NCBI GenBank assembly: GCA_027335985.1
Contig: DAHWGX010000003.1
Span: forward strand, 1 to 14,945
Origin: Nitrospirota bacterium
Lineage (GTDB): Bacteria; Nitrospirota_A; Leptospirillia; Leptospirillales; Leptospirillaceae
Length of the DNA: 14,945 nt
Direction of reading: 5' to 3'
In this document: positions 6,980 through 14,866 of the stretch, piece after piece
Layout: every line of letters starts with the position of its first letter
Numbering within the stretch: the first letter of the stretch is position 1
Position numbers and translations under genes: made by a program
The notes under the pieces: model-generated
Told to the model about the DNA's origin: nothing
The model's database searches: none
Seen by the model: only the letters and a program-made list of their open reading frames with translations

Positions 6980-9900
6980 ATGGCCTCAGGGAAAGCCAAC
7001 CGCAATCGGGAGCAATCTGCGGAACGCGTGTCTTTTTTGCGCCTTCACGGAGATGTTCTTCTCCAAGCCTTAACAGATCCGATTTGCGTTCTCGACCATA
7101 CGGGCATTCTCCTCGAGGCCAGCGATTCCTTCTGCCACCTTCTGGAAACTCCCCGAGCAGAACTGCTGGGCATGCACGCCGCCTCCTGGGACAACAGGAT
7201 CCCTCCCCCCAAAAAATCCGGAACGGATTTCCCCGAAGGACGTCTGTCCGCCCTTTTCAGGCGAAGAGACGCCTCGCTGATCCCGGTCGAAGCCGAATAC
7301 TCCTGCATGAAGCTCGAAGAAAACTGCTTCATCAATCTTTCGGCCCATCCGGTATCCGGCAACCTTCTCCAGTCCGATGCCGCCTTTCTTTTCGAAAACA
7401 ATGCCGCCGGGATTCTTCTCATCGATCAGGACGCGCGGATCCGAAAGGGGAATCCGACCTTCTGGCGAGTCACCGGATACACCCCCGGGGAGCTCTCGGG
7501 ACTCCCATTCCAGTCCCTCTTCGATCCCCCAGAAGTTTTCCGGGAATTTCTCCCCCTTCTTCACAACATCCTCCTCGGAAAACAGATTCGCGCGAGCCTG
7601 CGCCTCCGGCGAAAGGACGGGACGACTCTCTGGGCCGAAACAACCGGGAGTCCGGCTCCCATGGAGAATCGGCAGGACGGAGCCATGCTGGTCCTCCTCG
7701 ACCTGACCGATCTCCACGAATCGCGGGAAAAGATGGAGCGCCAACTTTCCGAGGATCCATTGACGGGTCTCCCGAACCGCCACGGACTTGAAAACGCTCT
7801 CAGCGGAGCCTTCGCACGAGCCAAGAGAAAGGGTACCGTCTTTGCGGTCTGCGCCCTTGACGTCGATGACTTCCGCCCGATCAACGATCGCCTTGGGGCC
7901 CAAAAAGGGGACGCGATTCTGGGAGAGCTCGGAAAAAGACTTCGACAACAGGTTCGGGGGAGCGACTTCGTGGCCCGTATCGGCGGAGACGAATTCGGAC
8001 TCGTCATCGAGGATCTTTCCATTGAAAAAACGACGAGCCAGTTGTCACACGTCCTGAACAGGATCCATCAGGCCATCGAAACACCCTTTTTCTCGGGAGA
8101 AGAAGATGAGATCCAGATCAGCATCAGCATGGGGATCGGACTCTTTCCCTCCAACGGCGACGACGGGGAGACGCTCGTCCGGCAAGCCGATGCGGCTCTT
8201 TATCAGGCGAAGTCGGCCAAGGGCTCCCGCTCCCAGTGGTGGTCTTTCGGGACGTCCCTGCCGGCTCTTCCCGCCACCGAATCCTCTTTCGACGCCTACG
8301 GAGCCGACACGAAGGAGCTTCTTCGACGACACCAGTCCCACATCGAGTCGGTGATCGTCGAATTCGTGGAGGCCTTCTTTGCCCAGACCGAACAGGATCC
8401 GGAACAGAAAAATCTCCTGAAGGATCTGGACGAGGGAGAGCTCCAGAACATCGCCTCCCTTCAGGCAAAGCATCTCCGTTTTCTCCTTTCTGGCGACACG
8501 ACCCGGGAAATGATCATTGAAATGGCGCAAAAAACGGGCAGAGTTCATGCCATGATCGGCGTCAACGGGGCCATGATCACCCAATCCATGGCCCTTTACC
8601 GCCGTCTTCTTGCCGACCATCTCACCCATACCTTTCTGACCGCTCGCGACCGCTATCGGCTCCTTCTCGCCAATGAGATCCGGCTTCAGGACGACCTCCA
8701 GGAGGAACTACGCGCGGGGATCGAAGTATCGGGCGAGTATTTTTCAGTCCTCTCGGCGCCCCTTCCGCCCCAGGGGGCCCTCTGGGCCGACATCCGGAGG
8801 ACGGAGGTGGCCCTCCTGGGAGCCCTTCCCGCCATCGCCTGCGTCTTCCTGATGCGCCTCAACAGCAACGGCACCTTCATCGTCGAGGACAGTGCGGGGC
8901 CGAAAGGTCAGGAGGGAGCCGCCATCATGCGCAACCCCCAGTTCGAGGCCGTCGTCGACCCCGATTCTCCTCGGGGAAAGGGACTCATCGCCTACTCCTG
9001 GCGCAGCCTCTCCTCCCAGAAAATATCAAACTACCAGAAGGACTCCCGGGTCTCCCACTGGCGGGACGTGGTCCGTCCCCTGGGCATCCGGTCGGCCGTT
9101 TCGATTCCAATCCGGAATCCGGACGGAACGGCCGTGGCCATCCTTTCTCTCTATGGGTCCTACCCCAACCAGTTCGATACCCCCTGGAGCGTCCAGTTCG
9201 TGAGAGGCCTAACCCAGCGATGGGAAAAAATCTGGGAGCTTTGCCGGGCTCCCGCCAGCGTCATTCCAGAAGACCAGGCCGCCGACTACCGGCACGAGCT
9301 CTTCTCCGGGGGGCTCTCCATGTACATGCAACCAGTCTTCGACCTCACCACGGGGCGCCCCGTCAAGGTCGAAGCCCTGGCTCGACTGGTGAGGCCATCC
9401 GGTGAGGTCGTCACCCCGGGCTTCTTTCTCCCGTCCCTCGGAGATGCGGAACTCGACCGTCTATTCAGGTCCGGCCTCGACGCCGCCCTGGCCTGGATCC
9501 CCCGATGGGAGGCCAAGAACCTTCAGCTGGACATTTCGATCAATCTTCCTCCGGGTACGCTTCGCGATCCGGACTGTCCAAGATGGGTCGAGGATGCTCT
9601 TCGCCGCCACAGAGTCGATCCGAAGCGTCTGACCCTCGAGCTCCTCGAGAACCGGGAAATAGAGCTCAAGACCCAGGACGAGGCCATTGAACGTCTGATT
9701 CGGCTGGGAGTAAGGCTGGCCATGGACGATCTGGGGTCGGGGTTCAGCAGTCTCCAGCGACTGGCCACACTGCCCTTCGACAACATCAAGGTCGACCAGG
9801 GCCTTCTCAAGCGGATCCATGTCGCCCCCCTTCACACTCTCAGCATGATCGGCACCATCATACGGATGGGACAGGATTTCGAACGTGTCGTCATCGTCGA

Positions 9901-10303
9901 AGGACTCGAAGATCCGGGGATGGTCGAAGCGACGAGGATCCTCGGCGCCACTTTCGGCCAGGGGTATGCCCTGGCCCGCCCCATGCCGGCCGACCGGATT
10001 CTCGAATGGAGCCGAACCGTCCACCCCTCCCTTTCACCCGGCTCAATCACGACATTTTTGGGGGCGCTCTCCTATCATCGCTGGGTGCACGGTCTTCCTG
10101 CCGCTCCCGTTTCCCCGGATATCGACCAATGCCCCCTTTCGGCCTTTCTCTCCCGGGTCGCAAAGGAAGATCCGCGTGGAATCCGGGCCCACGAACGTTT
10201 TCACAAAAACAGCCCCAACGACTCCTCCGGGCGGGAGTTGACCGATTGGCTGGTCGAGCGCATACGCGAGGACGGAAAGCCCCAATCGGTCCCTGCTCCC
10301 TGA
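6980..10303 (+). CDS. Multi-sensor c-di-GMP synthase/phosphodiesterase (PAS-PAS-GGDEF-globin-GAF-EAL-CZB)
   Basis: A 1107-residue cytoplasmic protein that would make and break c-di-GMP. Domains in order: PAS about 25-125, PAS about 134-250, GGDEF about 258-422, globin-coupled sensor about 440-590, GAF about 605-760, EAL about 775-1012 and a probable zinc-binding CZB domain about 1025-1090. GGDEF is intact at 335-339, with the inhibitory RxxD site at 326-329, exactly 5 residues upstream, so synthase activity with product inhibition is expected. EAL is intact at 798-800, and the later signature segments are present (INL, LELLE, MDDLGSG, KVD, VEGLED, QGY), so hydrolysis is expected. The globin part has proximal His523 in GRVHAMIGV, aligning with His98 of DosC. 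The CZB part has H1033, C1051, H1071 and H1075. There are no membrane segments. GGAG at 6971-6974 supports the ATG. The GAF and CZB calls are weaker than the rest. Confidence 0.9.
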   Translation: MASGKANRNREQSAERVSFLRLHGDVLLQALTDPICVLDHTGILLEASDSFCHLLETPRAELLGMHAASWDNRIPPPKKSGTDFPEGRLSALFRRRDASLIPVEAEYSCMKLEENCFINLSAHPVSGNLLQSDAAFLFENNAAGILLIDQDARIRKGNPTFWRVTGYTPGELSGLPFQSLFDPPEVFREFLPLLHNILLGKQIRASLRLRRKDGTTLWAETTGSPAPMENRQDGAMLVLLDLTDLHESREKMERQLSEDPLTGLPNRHGLENALSGAFARAKRKGTVFAVCALDVDDFRPINDRLGAQKGDAILGELGKRLRQQVRGSDFVARIGGDEFGLVIEDLSIEKTTSQLSHVLNRIHQAIETPFFSGEEDEIQISISMGIGLFPSNGDDGETLVRQADAALYQAKSAKGSRSQWWSFGTSLPALPATESSFDAYGADTKELLRRHQSHIESVIVEFVEAFFAQTEQDPEQKNLLKDLDEGELQNIASLQAKHLRFLLSGDTTREMIIEMAQKTGRVHAMIGVNGAMITQSMALYRRLLADHLTHTFLTARDRYRLLLANEIRLQDDLQEELRAGIEVSGEYFSVLSAPLPPQGALWADIRRTEVALLGALPAIACVFLMRLNSNGTFIVEDSAGPKGQEGAAIMRNPQFEAVVDPDSPRGKGLIAYSWRSLSSQKISNYQKDSRVSHWRDVVRPLGIRSAVSIPIRNPDGTAVAILSLYGSYPNQFDTPWSVQFVRGLTQRWEKIWELCRAPASVIPEDQAADYRHELFSGGLSMYMQPVFDLTTGRPVKVEALARLVRPSGEVVTPGFFLPSLGDAELDRLFRSGLDAALAWIPRWEAKNLQLDISINLPPGTLRDPDCPRWVEDALRRHRVDPKRLTLELLENREIELKTQDEAIERLIRLGVRLAMDDLGSGFSSLQRLATLPFDNIKVDQGLLKRIHVAPLHTLSMIGTIIRMGQDFERVVIVEGLEDPGMVEATRILGATFGQGYALARPMPADRILEWSRTVHPSLSPGSITTFLGALSYHRWVHGLPAAPVSPDIDQCPLSAFLSRVAKEDPRGIRAHERFHKNSPNDSSGRELTDWLVERIREDGKPQSVPAP

Positions 10304-10384
10304 AGCCTTCGCGGATGCACTCCTTCCCCGGTCCCCCCTTTCAATTCCCTCCCGCAGGAAGGCCCTTTCTTCCGGAATTTTTCC

Positions 10385-10414
10385 TTGACACACCCGAAAC
10401 TCCCTTGTTAAGAT
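10385..10414 (+). promoter_or_regulatory. Sigma-70 promoter upstream of small RNA/NYN gene
   Basis: The -35 box TTGACA (10385-10390) is a perfect match. The -10 is TAAGAT (10409-10414) with an 18-bp spacer, or TTAAGA with 17. Transcription would start near 10421. It can serve the short hairpin RNA and, by readthrough, the NYN gene at 10563. Confidence 0.55.
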
Positions 10415-10417
10415 CTC

Positions 10418-10481
10418 ACATGGACGAAATGTCCGCTTACTTAGTTCATTGGGAGCCCCGTTTAGGGGCTCTTTCATTTCC
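10418..10481 (+). ncRNA. Candidate small RNA or leader attenuator
   Basis: Just after the predicted promoter, a GGAC/GTCC hairpin (10422-10434, loop GAAAT) is followed by a single-stranded AU-rich spacer and then the terminator hairpin at 10453-10471 with a U-rich tail. The product would be about 60 nt. It could be a free small RNA, or a transcription attenuator for the NYN gene 80 nt downstream. It matches no RNA family that I recognise, and no short coding frame with a ribosome site was seen in it. Confidence 0.4.
10453..10481 (+). terminator. Intrinsic terminator
   Basis: GAGCCCC (10453-10459) and GGGGCTC (10465-10471) form a perfect 7-bp GC-rich stem with loop GTTTA, followed by TTTCATTT. 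It lies about 150 nt past the stop of the c-di-GMP gene and about 32 nt past a promoter, so it may end the former transcript, the short RNA, or both. Confidence 0.65.
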
Positions 10482-10562
10482 GATCCTCTTCTCCCCATGA
10501 CGCATTCCTCCCCGTTGCCCCAACCCAGCTCAAATCGGATTCCCCCACCGGAGAACGCATCC

Positions 10563-11423
10563 ATGAACATCCTGAAAACGGTCATCTTCATTGACGGCCA
10601 GAACTTCAAGAAGGACCTTCAGAAGTTTCGATTCAAAGCCGCCGGCCACAACCTTCCGGAATATCGTCTCGACGAAAAGCACTTCCTTTGGGAAGACTTT
10701 TTCCGCCAGGCCATCAGCGTCCTCTCCGACCAGACCCGAATCCCCCACCGCCTGCTCCGGGTTTACTGGTACAACACCCAGGCGACGACACCTCTCCATC
10801 GATTCGATCGGGCCGTCAAAGACATCATCGACCAATACCGGGAAATCTATCCCGACCTGACCCCCTCTCTGGTCGAATCCCTGGCCCAGCGCTGGCACCA
10901 GCATCAAAGAGAACTTCTCTCCAGGGCCAAGGAGGAGGTTTTCGACGACATCCAGAAAAGGACCTCCTTCCTGGAGTTCAAGTACGTCGGACAGCTCGTC
11001 CTTCGTCCGTACAAGGTCAAGGAGCTCCTGCGGGACAAGGAGCGGGAAGGATCGTTTCTGTATCAGGGAACGGTGGAAGGGGAAAAAGGAGTCGACATCG
11101 GAATAACGATCGACATGATTTCAAAGATGGCCCATTACGATGCGGCGGTTCTCATTTCGGGAGACACGGATTTCATTCCCCTGATCCAGTATCTCAAGGA
11201 TTCGCTTAAACTCGTCTACTCCCTCTCCCTTTCCCGCGGGGAACAGGGGCAGCTTCAGCTCTTTTCCCCCCAGATCAAGAATGCGGTCGACTATTTTCTC
11301 GTGGTGCCGGAGAAGGACATGCTCGGCCGCTATCTCGACCGAAAATCCGGGATTCCTCCCATCATTCTGAACGAGATCGACCGCCGTCTTTCCGAACTTT
11401 TACCGAAAAAGGCAGACGGCTGA
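10563..11423 (+). CDS. NYN-domain (LabA/DUF88-like) putative ribonuclease
   Basis: A 286-residue cytoplasmic protein of the NYN group of PIN-like nucleases, which cut RNA with metal ions held by aspartates. It opens with VIFIDGQNF (first Asp), has GVDIGITIDM around residues 177-186, then AAVLISGDTDFIPLI, the two classic late motifs with their acidic residues. It is longer than the smallest LabA proteins: a charged helical insert (about 75-165) lies between the first and second motifs. The ATG at 10563 is chosen over an in-frame start at 10449 because GGAG at 10551-10554 lies 8 nt away and the conserved core starts immediately. The earlier frame also overlaps the terminator hairpin. Its RNA target is unknown. 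It converges on the NERD gene with a 22-bp gap and no clear terminator. Confidence 0.82.
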   Translation: MNILKTVIFIDGQNFKKDLQKFRFKAAGHNLPEYRLDEKHFLWEDFFRQAISVLSDQTRIPHRLLRVYWYNTQATTPLHRFDRAVKDIIDQYREIYPDLTPSLVESLAQRWHQHQRELLSRAKEEVFDDIQKRTSFLEFKYVGQLVLRPYKVKELLRDKEREGSFLYQGTVEGEKGVDIGITIDMISKMAHYDAAVLISGDTDFIPLIQYLKDSLKLVYSLSLSRGEQGQLQLFSPQIKNAVDYFLVVPEKDMLGRYLDRKSGIPPIILNEIDRRLSELLPKKADG

Positions 11424-11445
11424 TCGCGAGCCAGGCATCGACCGG

Positions 11446-13095
11446 TCAGATGGAGGGGGGATTTTTCCGGTACAGCTCCCGGCCGTCGGTATCCAGCACA
11501 ATGGACAGCACCTTCACCGACCCCACCATGGAGACAAAAGGCTTGCCGGAGGAGGTCCGTCCGGCGTCGACTGCCTCCGGAGCCATCCAGACATTGACGT
11601 GGACGGGGATCCCGCATCCTGCGCAGGGAGCCTGGGCAATGATTCCTGAGACGTCTCCTGGCGGATAGGGAAAGGAAAAAAAGATTCCGCGCGGAGAGAC
11701 GCTGGCCTTTAAAGGCCAATCCCTGAGAAGAACCTGGGAGTCGCAAAAAGGACAGGAGAGTCTCGTGGCGACTCCGATCTGGCCGGTCGGAAAGAGACCG
11801 GTTCCGTTTTCGCGGTCGCCGGGGAGCCGGACCGGAAGTATCCCTGTCAGGTAGAAGGTATTCCGGCCCGAGTCGTAACGGACGAGGGTTGCGGATATGG
11901 AAACCTTGAATCGCGAGATGGTCGAAACAAGCTTCATGTCCTCGTTGATGCGCGCCCGGAACTTCTTCCGGAATTCCGGCTCCACCTTGGCCTTTTCACG
12001 GGTCTTGAGAGGGAAAGCCAGCGAGAGGAGGTCCTTGTCCGGGGGGATGGACGGGTGCTGGCTGTAAAAAAGAAGCAGAAGGGCATAAGGGGTGAGCTCC
12101 GGATCCTTCCCGATGAGCTCTGGCAGAAGCTGCTCCTCATTCTTTTTCTGGATCAGGAGAACCTCTTTACGGTTCTGGTAATACCAGGTCACCGTTCCTC
12201 CCATGAGAAGCAGCAGGAGAAATCCGGCCAGAAGAGGGAGAAGGAGTCCGCGTGCCTCCGCTCCTCCCCGCCCATTGTGGAGACGGAGTGAGGTCAGGAG
12301 ACTCGCCCGGGCATCATCGATGGGTCGAATGATCGCATCCCGCGCCTCTTCCGGAAGAGCAAGAGACGACTCTTTGGCCTGATCCCGTTTGCGATCGAGG
12401 ATCCGCTCGTTCTGGGCCATCGAAAGGTCGTCGAATCCCCCCTCGGGGAATCGGAGCAGTCTTTCCGGAGAGTCGAAGTCGGAGACGACCAGACCAAGAA
12501 GTTTGGCCACCTTCGCCGCATCGGCGGGTGTGACGGCCCCGGGAGGCATCTGGCCCAGGATCCCCGGGACTCTCGAGAGACAGGTCACAACGTAGCTGTG
12601 ATCCCTGTTTGGCGGTTCATGAACGCTCAGCGTCCCGCTCTCGGAGAGCCGTGACAGATCGGCGTCGTCGGGAAAGACGATGAGCCCTGTCAGGTAGAAG
12701 GGGACCTTTCTGTCCCGAAGGAAGGCCGCCAGGGGACCGATCCGGTTCTTGATCTGGGTGATCGGGTTGGCATGGCTCGACCCGGAGACCAGGATGGGCT
12801 CCTTGCCAACCTGCCAGGAGGCGTTCAGGGTCCCGCTCACGGGACCTGAAACATTCTTGCACTCCACCACGAAAAAACCGCGGTCCGTGGCCAGAAACCC
12901 GTCGATCTCCTTCTGCCCCACCGGGGTATAGATATTCCTCTCGTAAAAGTAGACCACCACCCCCGCCGCAACGAACGGGTCCACCCATTCGGCATGGTCC
13001 TGAGCCAACGTGCCAGCGGACAATCCCGTCAGACAAAACTGACGGACCTCCTCCTCGAACCTTTCGGATGCCGGGAGAGACTTGAGCGATGCCAC
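11446..13095 (-). CDS. Membrane protein with NERD nuclease-like domain and two CxxC pairs
   Basis: A 549-residue protein. Its N-terminal part (about 40-170) is a NERD domain (nuclease-related, restriction-endonuclease-like fold). It has E63-I-D65 followed by GFLATDRGFFVVECKN with E78 and K80, so the D...ExK catalytic set is present. One membrane segment lies at about 283-306. The C-terminal domain has CPFC (448-451) and CAGC (491-494), 39 residues apart, likely a zinc ribbon. NERD proteins are widespread but their role is poorly known; DNA processing is suspected. The GTG at 13095 is chosen because GGAG (13101-13104) lies 5 nt before it. An upstream TTG at 13167 would add an odd 24-residue leader. 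A weak promoter overlaps this leader region. Upstream on the same strand is the peptide-binding lipoprotein, 95 bp away. Confidence 0.75.
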   Translation of the reverse strand: MASLKSLPASERFEEEVRQFCLTGLSAGTLAQDHAEWVDPFVAAGVVVYFYERNIYTPVGQKEIDGFLATDRGFFVVECKNVSGPVSGTLNASWQVGKEPILVSGSSHANPITQIKNRIGPLAAFLRDRKVPFYLTGLIVFPDDADLSRLSESGTLSVHEPPNRDHSYVVTCLSRVPGILGQMPPGAVTPADAAKVAKLLGLVVSDFDSPERLLRFPEGGFDDLSMAQNERILDRKRDQAKESSLALPEEARDAIIRPIDDARASLLTSLRLHNGRGGAEARGLLLPLLAGFLLLLLMGGTVTWYYQNRKEVLLIQKKNEEQLLPELIGKDPELTPYALLLLFYSQHPSIPPDKDLLSLAFPLKTREKAKVEPEFRKKFRARINEDMKLVSTISRFKVSISATLVRYDSGRNTFYLTGILPVRLPGDRENGTGLFPTGQIGVATRLSCPFCDSQVLLRDWPLKASVSPRGIFFSFPYPPGDVSGIIAQAPCAGCGIPVHVNVWMAPEAVDAGRTSSGKPFVSMVGSVKVLSIVLDTDGRELYRKNPPSI

Positions 13096-13114
13096 ACACA
13101 CTCCACTTGATAAA

Positions 13115-13143
13115 AGATTAAAACTGATCGAAAGCAATGATAA
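13115..13143 (-). promoter_or_regulatory. Weak promoter candidate for the NERD gene
   Basis: TTATCA (13138-13143) and TAATCT (13115-13120) have a 17-bp spacer, matching four and three of six consensus bases. They end close to the ribosome site at 13101-13104. The gene could equally be read from upstream. Confidence 0.28.
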
Positions 13144-13190
13144 CCCGGGGAAGCCCCCTCCCCGCAAAAGGATTCAATCATTCGAGAATA

Positions 13191-14771
13191 TCACATCGGA
13201 AGGGCCTTCGATAATTTTTTCACCGACCCGAGAGAGTCCATGCCCATGGCATTGTGCCAGTAGCCGACCACTGTCGGCGGGACAAGGATGTTTGAGATTC
13301 CCTGGGAAAGAGGAATGGCCACGACGGCCTTTCTCAGCAGGATTCGCTGTGCTTCGGCATAGAGATGCCCCTTCAAGGGTTCATCGACCTCCTGGGCCCG
13401 GTCGATGAGTCGGTCGAAGGCGGGATCAGACCAGCCTGTCCGGTTGTTCCCGGATCCGCTCCTCATCAGGGAGAGGAAGGTCATGGCATCGGGGTAGTCG
13501 GCGATCCAGCCGGACTGGTAGATGGCGGGAGTGTGCGCATCGAGTCCCGCCAGATAAGCCTTCCACTCCATGGAACGAAGCTCGATCGTCACTCCCAGGA
13601 CATCCTTGAAGGTCTGCTGCATGAAAGTCGCCAGAATCCTGCTTTGCGTCCCTTCGGGGAAGACGAGGGTGACGTGAGGGAATCCTTGTCCGCCGGGGAA
13701 GCCTCCGAGGGCAAGTTCCTCCCGGGCGCGGGCGACATCGAAACCATAGGCCGCTTCGGGGTCGTAACCTGAGAGTCCCCGGGGAATGAAGGAAGAGAGG
13801 GAAGGGAGCGCCGACAGAAAAATCCGTTCGAGCCTTGTCCGGTCGACCGACATGGCGAAGGCTTTCCGGACATGAACATTGTCGAACGGGTGCCTTCGTA
13901 TGTTCATGCTGTAGTAAATCGTCGACAGCTGGGGAATGCGGTGAAGCTCGGGACTCTTCAGGTACTTCTTGATGTAAAACGAAGGAATGCCCTCGATGTC
14001 GAGCCGATGCTGCTCATAAAGGGTAAGCTGGGTCACCGGTTCTGGAATGACGAGAAAAGTCAGCGAGGAGACAAGGTGGGAAGACGGAGGGGCGGGACGT
14101 GTCCTGCGCAAAAGAAGGTAGGCATCGTGATGCCAGGCGGCAAGACTGAAGAGTCCGTTCCCGACAAAATAGCGGGGATCGGTCCAGTGGGTAGGATGCT
14201 CCCGGATAAGGTCGAGCCTCACCGGATCGGTGATGGCATTCGTCAATAGCGAGGGAAAGTTCCGCATGGGGTGGGAAAGATCGATCCGGAGGCTGTCGGG
14301 AGAGAGAACATGAACGCCCACGGCAGAGGCCGGACACCGCCCTTCGTCATAACACTGTGCGTTTTCGATGTCGAAGAGGTAATACGCATAAGGGGAGGCG
14401 GTCTGGGGACTCAGAAGCCGCAGGAAAGAGTCCCGGTAGTTTGTCGACGAAACGGGTTCCCCATCGCTCCAGTGGGCCGAGGAGCGGATATGGAAGATAA
14501 AATGACGTCCCGAAGGATCGACCGACCAGGTGTCCGCATCGGCGCCCACGACATTCTGCCTCTTGTCGAAGCGCGTGAGACCCTGCATGAGATTGGTGAT
14601 AATCTCGAAGGAGTTGCCATCGGTGGCTTTGTTCCAGTCCAGCGTGGCCGGATCATCGGGAATCGCGAGGACAAGACCGGTGGCATCCTTTTTCAGAGTC
14701 GAATGAAAATGGGGGCTACAGGAGGTGAAAAGGAGAAGTGTTGTAATCAGGAAGAGAGGGAGTCGCGTCAC
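13191..14771 (-). CDS. Lipoprotein solute-binding protein, SBP family 5 (OppA/DppA-like)
   Basis: A 526-residue extracytoplasmic binding protein of ABC uptake systems, probably for peptides. The N-terminus is a short lipoprotein signal, with FTSC placing the lipid on Cys18; Phe at -3 is unusual. The mature part follows the family pattern: DPATLDWNKATD, an IITNLMQGL segment, ADTWSVDPSGRHFIFHIR, AHWSDGEPV, and a C-terminal QSGWIADYPDAMTFL stretch. Length is normal for the family. The GTG at 14771 has AAGGGG 5 nt upstream. A start at 14891 is impossible because it would lie inside the 5S gene. No permease or ATPase genes are in the window, so partners must be elsewhere. The gene starts 34 nt after the rRNA terminator with no evident promoter of its own. 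Confidence 0.85.
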   Translation of the reverse strand: MTRLPLFLITTLLLFTSCSPHFHSTLKKDATGLVLAIPDDPATLDWNKATDGNSFEIITNLMQGLTRFDKRQNVVGADADTWSVDPSGRHFIFHIRSSAHWSDGEPVSSTNYRDSFLRLLSPQTASPYAYYLFDIENAQCYDEGRCPASAVGVHVLSPDSLRIDLSHPMRNFPSLLTNAITDPVRLDLIREHPTHWTDPRYFVGNGLFSLAAWHHDAYLLLRRTRPAPPSSHLVSSLTFLVIPEPVTQLTLYEQHRLDIEGIPSFYIKKYLKSPELHRIPQLSTIYYSMNIRRHPFDNVHVRKAFAMSVDRTRLERIFLSALPSLSSFIPRGLSGYDPEAAYGFDVARAREELALGGFPGGQGFPHVTLVFPEGTQSRILATFMQQTFKDVLGVTIELRSMEWKAYLAGLDAHTPAIYQSGWIADYPDAMTFLSLMRSGSGNNRTGWSDPAFDRLIDRAQEVDEPLKGHLYAEAQRILLRKAVVAIPLSQGISNILVPPTVVGYWHNAMGMDSLGSVKKLSKALPM

Positions 14772-14804
14772 GCGGGCCCCTTCAGGTAGAAAATCCAATG
14801 TCCT

Positions 14805-14838
14805 AAAAAAAACCCCCCATGGGAGGGCCCTAGGGGGG
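14805..14838 (-). terminator. Intrinsic terminator of the rRNA operon
   Basis: On the minus strand CCCCCC (14833-14838) and GGGGGG (14813-14818) pair, with an inner GGG/CCC stem and a 2x2 mismatch between, followed by eight T (14812-14805). It lies about 30 bp past the 3' end of the 5S gene. Confidence 0.85.
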
Positions 14839-14866
14839 AAGAAAACGGGAAGAGAGAAGAAAAGGA

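Noticed and set aside
10449..10562. N-terminal extension of the NYN protein
   Set aside because: It overlaps the terminator hairpin and has low-complexity composition; the ATG at 10563 has a ribosome site.
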